Source of the DNA: Chryseobacterium sp. JV274
Lineage (GTDB): Bacteria > Bacteroidota > Bacteroidia > Flavobacteriales > Weeksellaceae
Assembly (NCBI RefSeq): GCF_903969135.1
Contig: NZ_LR824569.1
Location: forward strand, 1,736,001-1,800,000
Direction: 5' to 3'
DNA: 64,000 bases
The position numbers were made by a program, and so were the translations under genes. Positions 62,177 through 64,000 of this stretch are shown here, piece by piece (the stretch's first letter is position 1; each line of letters begins with the position of its first letter). The notes under the pieces were generated by a model. That model searched no databases and was not told the origin of the DNA. It saw only the letters and a list, made by a program, of their open reading frames with translations.

Positions 62177-64000
62177 TTAAGTTAAATATTTTTTTTCCAG
62201 GTAGAAAGTTTCTTCTTTTATTGCTTTTTCTTCTACTTTAAAATTACTTTTCCACCAGCCGACTTCTCCTTCTATTTCTACTGAAAGAACTACTCCTGAG
62301 AATTTCAGGATCGGCTGTATGAATAATCCTTTAGAATCGGAATCCAGTACAATATCTCCTCCAAAGTAAGAATCGGCTTTTGCAGCGGCTTTAAAAGTCA
62401 TAATCGGTTTTGATTTGGTTCCTTTAACTGTTCCGATTTCGACACTTACACTGAGTTCAATGGTGGCTCCCATTTTCCCTCCAATAGTGGTTTTCCCCTG
62501 CATATTGATCCCGTTGATGCTGTCAATTTTCAGGGCATCTACCATTATTTCCAATTCACCATAGAACGTTGCTGTAAAGGTTACCGAAGCTCCTAGTTTT
62601 TCTAATCCTCCACGGAATTTATTAATAATTCTTGCGGCAGCTGGATTTCCTGTAGCTCCATAAGAGGCTGCAGCAATAGCAGCTCCCAGAATATCTATGA
62701 CTACTTCAGCTCCGATCAAGGGTTTAAAGCCAAAGCCTACTTCACCAATTACGCTGAGTGTATTTCTTTCGTTTACTCTTTCCAGATACCATTTTCCTAC
62801 GACTGTAAATTTTGGATATCTCATATTGAAACCTACCGGTATTGCTGTTTCTTTTGCCGCACTTTGAGCATAGTTGATTGCATTTTGGACAATATTTACA
62901 GCAGTGGCAATCATTCTTGCTACCAGTTTAATTTTATCTGCAAATTCATTAGTAAAGCTTCTCTTTTCTCTCCCGGCATCCCATTCAGCAGATAGTCCTA
63001 CTCCTATTGAAATCGGAACTTTTCCGGTTTCATTCATTCTCATTCTGTTGTATCCTGCCTGCCTGGATTTTTCCTGGTGTTTTGCATAAACAGATCCAGG
63101 CGGCATATTGGCCGCTTTATAATTGGAAACATTCACCAAAAACTCAAGAGCGAGTTCCCATTTAATATCGGGATAAGCTTTGATCAGTACTGTAGTTCTT
63201 TTTTCGTTACTAAAATATCTACAGCTATGAACATGCAAATGAAACTGATTCGGATTGGTTGCTGAAGGCCAAATATATTCTATTGGATAAACATTGACTC
63301 TGGACAGGTTTGAATATACACCATAACTAAATGAAGGAGTAGTAAATGTTTTCACCGTATCTCCTTTATCTATTGCCTGCCCTACGTCTACAATCAGAGC
63401 TTGTTTTTTATGTTTTCCTTTACTGTCTCTGAAACATTCATTGGTTTGAAAACCTGTAATATCAATGATCAGATTTTTCTTTGTAGACACGCTGGGAGCT
63501 GTCACTTCATAGTTTACCGTTTGTGCATCATGGGCATTGAATACAAATGAGATATCTACTCTACGGTTGTTTTCGTAGTCTTTCTCATTTTTATATTTAA
63601 TATTATCTCTTCCCATTTTATCATCGGTAGGATCTACTTCTCCTTTTCCTACTGAGATTATTCTTCTGGGATCTAACCCTCCGTCTGCAAAGAATTTTTT
63701 GACAACGTCTGCTCTTCTTTGGGAAAGTCCTCTGTTATAATTTTCTTTTCCTATAACGCAGGCATAGCCACTGAGATTCATTGTGGAATCTTTATGCTCC
63801 AGAAGGAATTTGAGTACATTATTCAGAATTGCGACTCCGTCTTTGTCAATGACTGTGGAATCAAATTTATAAAAAATCGTTCTTTGAATATGCTCCTGTA
63901 ATGCAGCAGATTTTATCAGTTTGACACCATTCCCGTTGTCAAAGACTTTAACGGTTGTATTGCTGGCCTGACCGTCCTTTGTTTCATTTTCAGTAATCTT
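62177..64000 (-). CDS. OmpA-domain protein with large C-terminal extension (5' end off window)
   Basis: At least 607 residues; the frame is open to the window edge, and the ATG at 63781 is internal. An OmpA peptidoglycan-binding domain is at the visible N-terminus: IFYKFDSTVIDKDGVAILNN, LLEHKDSTMNLSGYACVIG, NRGLSQRRADVVKKFF, RRIISVGKGEVDPTDD and NRRVDISF. About 480 residues follow that I cannot assign; they include a stretch of short beta strands and Gly/Ala-rich segments (AEVVIDILGAAIAAASYGATGNPAAARI). The protein probably sits in the periplasm or outer membrane. It heads the leftward cluster with the 61353, DUF3592, lipoprotein, GIDE and LemA genes. Confidence 0.8.
   Translation of the reverse strand, partial: KITENETKDGQASNTTVKVFDNGNGVKLIKSAALQEHIQRTIFYKFDSTVIDKDGVAILNNVLKFLLEHKDSTMNLSGYACVIGKENYNRGLSQRRADVVKKFFADGGLDPRRIISVGKGEVDPTDDKMGRDNIKYKNEKDYENNRRVDISFVFNAHDAQTVNYEVTAPSVSTKKNLIIDITGFQTNECFRDSKGKHKKQALIVDVGQAIDKGDTVKTFTTPSFSYGVYSNLSRVNVYPIEYIWPSATNPNQFHLHVHSCRYFSNEKRTTVLIKAYPDIKWELALEFLVNVSNYKAANMPPGSVYAKHQEKSRQAGYNRMRMNETGKVPISIGVGLSAEWDAGREKRSFTNEFADKIKLVARMIATAVNIVQNAINYAQSAAKETAIPVGFNMRYPKFTVVGKWYLERVNERNTLSVIGEVGFGFKPLIGAEVVIDILGAAIAAASYGATGNPAAARIINKFRGGLEKLGASVTFTATFYGELEIMVDALKIDSINGINMQGKTTIGGKMGATIELSVSVEIGTVKGTKSKPIMTFKAAAKADSYFGGDIVLDSDSKGLFIQPILKFSGVVLSVEIEGEVGWWKSNFKVEEKAIKEETFYLEKKYLT

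Noticed and set aside
63779..63781. ATG as the start of the OmpA-domain gene
   Set aside because: The frame stays open to the window edge and the upstream 73 codons complete the OmpA fold.

Overview
The window looks like a chromosomal segment of a Bacteroidota bacterium, most likely Flavobacteriia of the Chryseobacterium/Weeksellaceae kind. The evidence is two SusC/SusD pairs, a type IX secretion sorting tail on a nuclease, TAnnTTTG promoter elements, almost no Shine-Dalgarno sequences, strong A+T bias, and intergenic palindromic repeats of the type scattered through such genomes. I see no rRNA, tRNA, CRISPR array, prophage or insertion-sequence transposase.

Layout. 1-9.4 kb: a nutrient-uptake locus read leftward, with a LytS-type sensor kinase, an 861-codon zinc metalloprotease, SusC, SusD and (cut by the edge) a LytTR response regulator. 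A pair of identical 12-bp direct repeats 21 bp apart lies in front of the protease, just upstream of a promoter element, as expected for a LytTR regulator site. 9.5-11.6 kb: isochorismatase-like hydrolase and esterase divergent from an HxlR regulator. 11.7-17.4 kb: thioredoxin-like protein, DUF3575 protein, NamZ-type muramidase, an FtsX-like permease and a cysteine synthase-family enzyme whose promoter is preceded by three DnaA boxes in 11-bp register. 17.4-21.1 kb: YcxB-like protein, CbpM/CbpA chaperone pair, SDF-family symporter. 21.1-25.4 kb: DUF779 protein, alcohol dehydrogenase and aldehyde dehydrogenase with a divergent AraC-type regulator. 25.5-30 kb: second SusD/SusC pair.

30.6-41 kb is mostly housekeeping: HMG-CoA synthase-type enzyme, M1 aminopeptidase, thymidylate synthase, a GreA-like protein, a lipoprotein alpha-amylase, an acidic pRiA4b ORF-3-like protein and a PhoR/PhoB-like pair. 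Divergent from PhoB is a TonB-dependent receptor followed by a beta-helix lipoprotein. 45.7-49.5 kb: two paralogous amidohydrolases, one cytoplasmic and one with an export signal, flanking an AraC regulator. 49.6-50.2 kb: five palindromic repeats, part of them in a perfect 258-bp tandem duplication. 50.3-57.1 kb: HemL, GH73/LysM glucosaminidase, an ACC deaminase-like PLP enzyme, small proteins with DUF5522 and DUF4136, and a secreted endonuclease I with a T9SS tail. 57.3-64 kb: leftward cluster of lipoproteins and membrane proteins (LemA, GIDE-domain protein, DUF3592 protein) ending in a large OmpA-domain protein that runs off the edge, with a relic gene tail showing that a paralogue was lost there.

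Main leads: the protease/SusCD locus with its own two-component system and a visible operator; the phased DnaA boxes; the PhoBR-linked TonB receptor/lipoprotein pair; the split amidohydrolase pair; and the LemA-GIDE-OmpA cluster with its relic. All functions are inferred from sequence reading alone; several start codons were moved from long non-ATG extensions to internal ATG codons, and a few genes appear to have real TTG or GTG starts.
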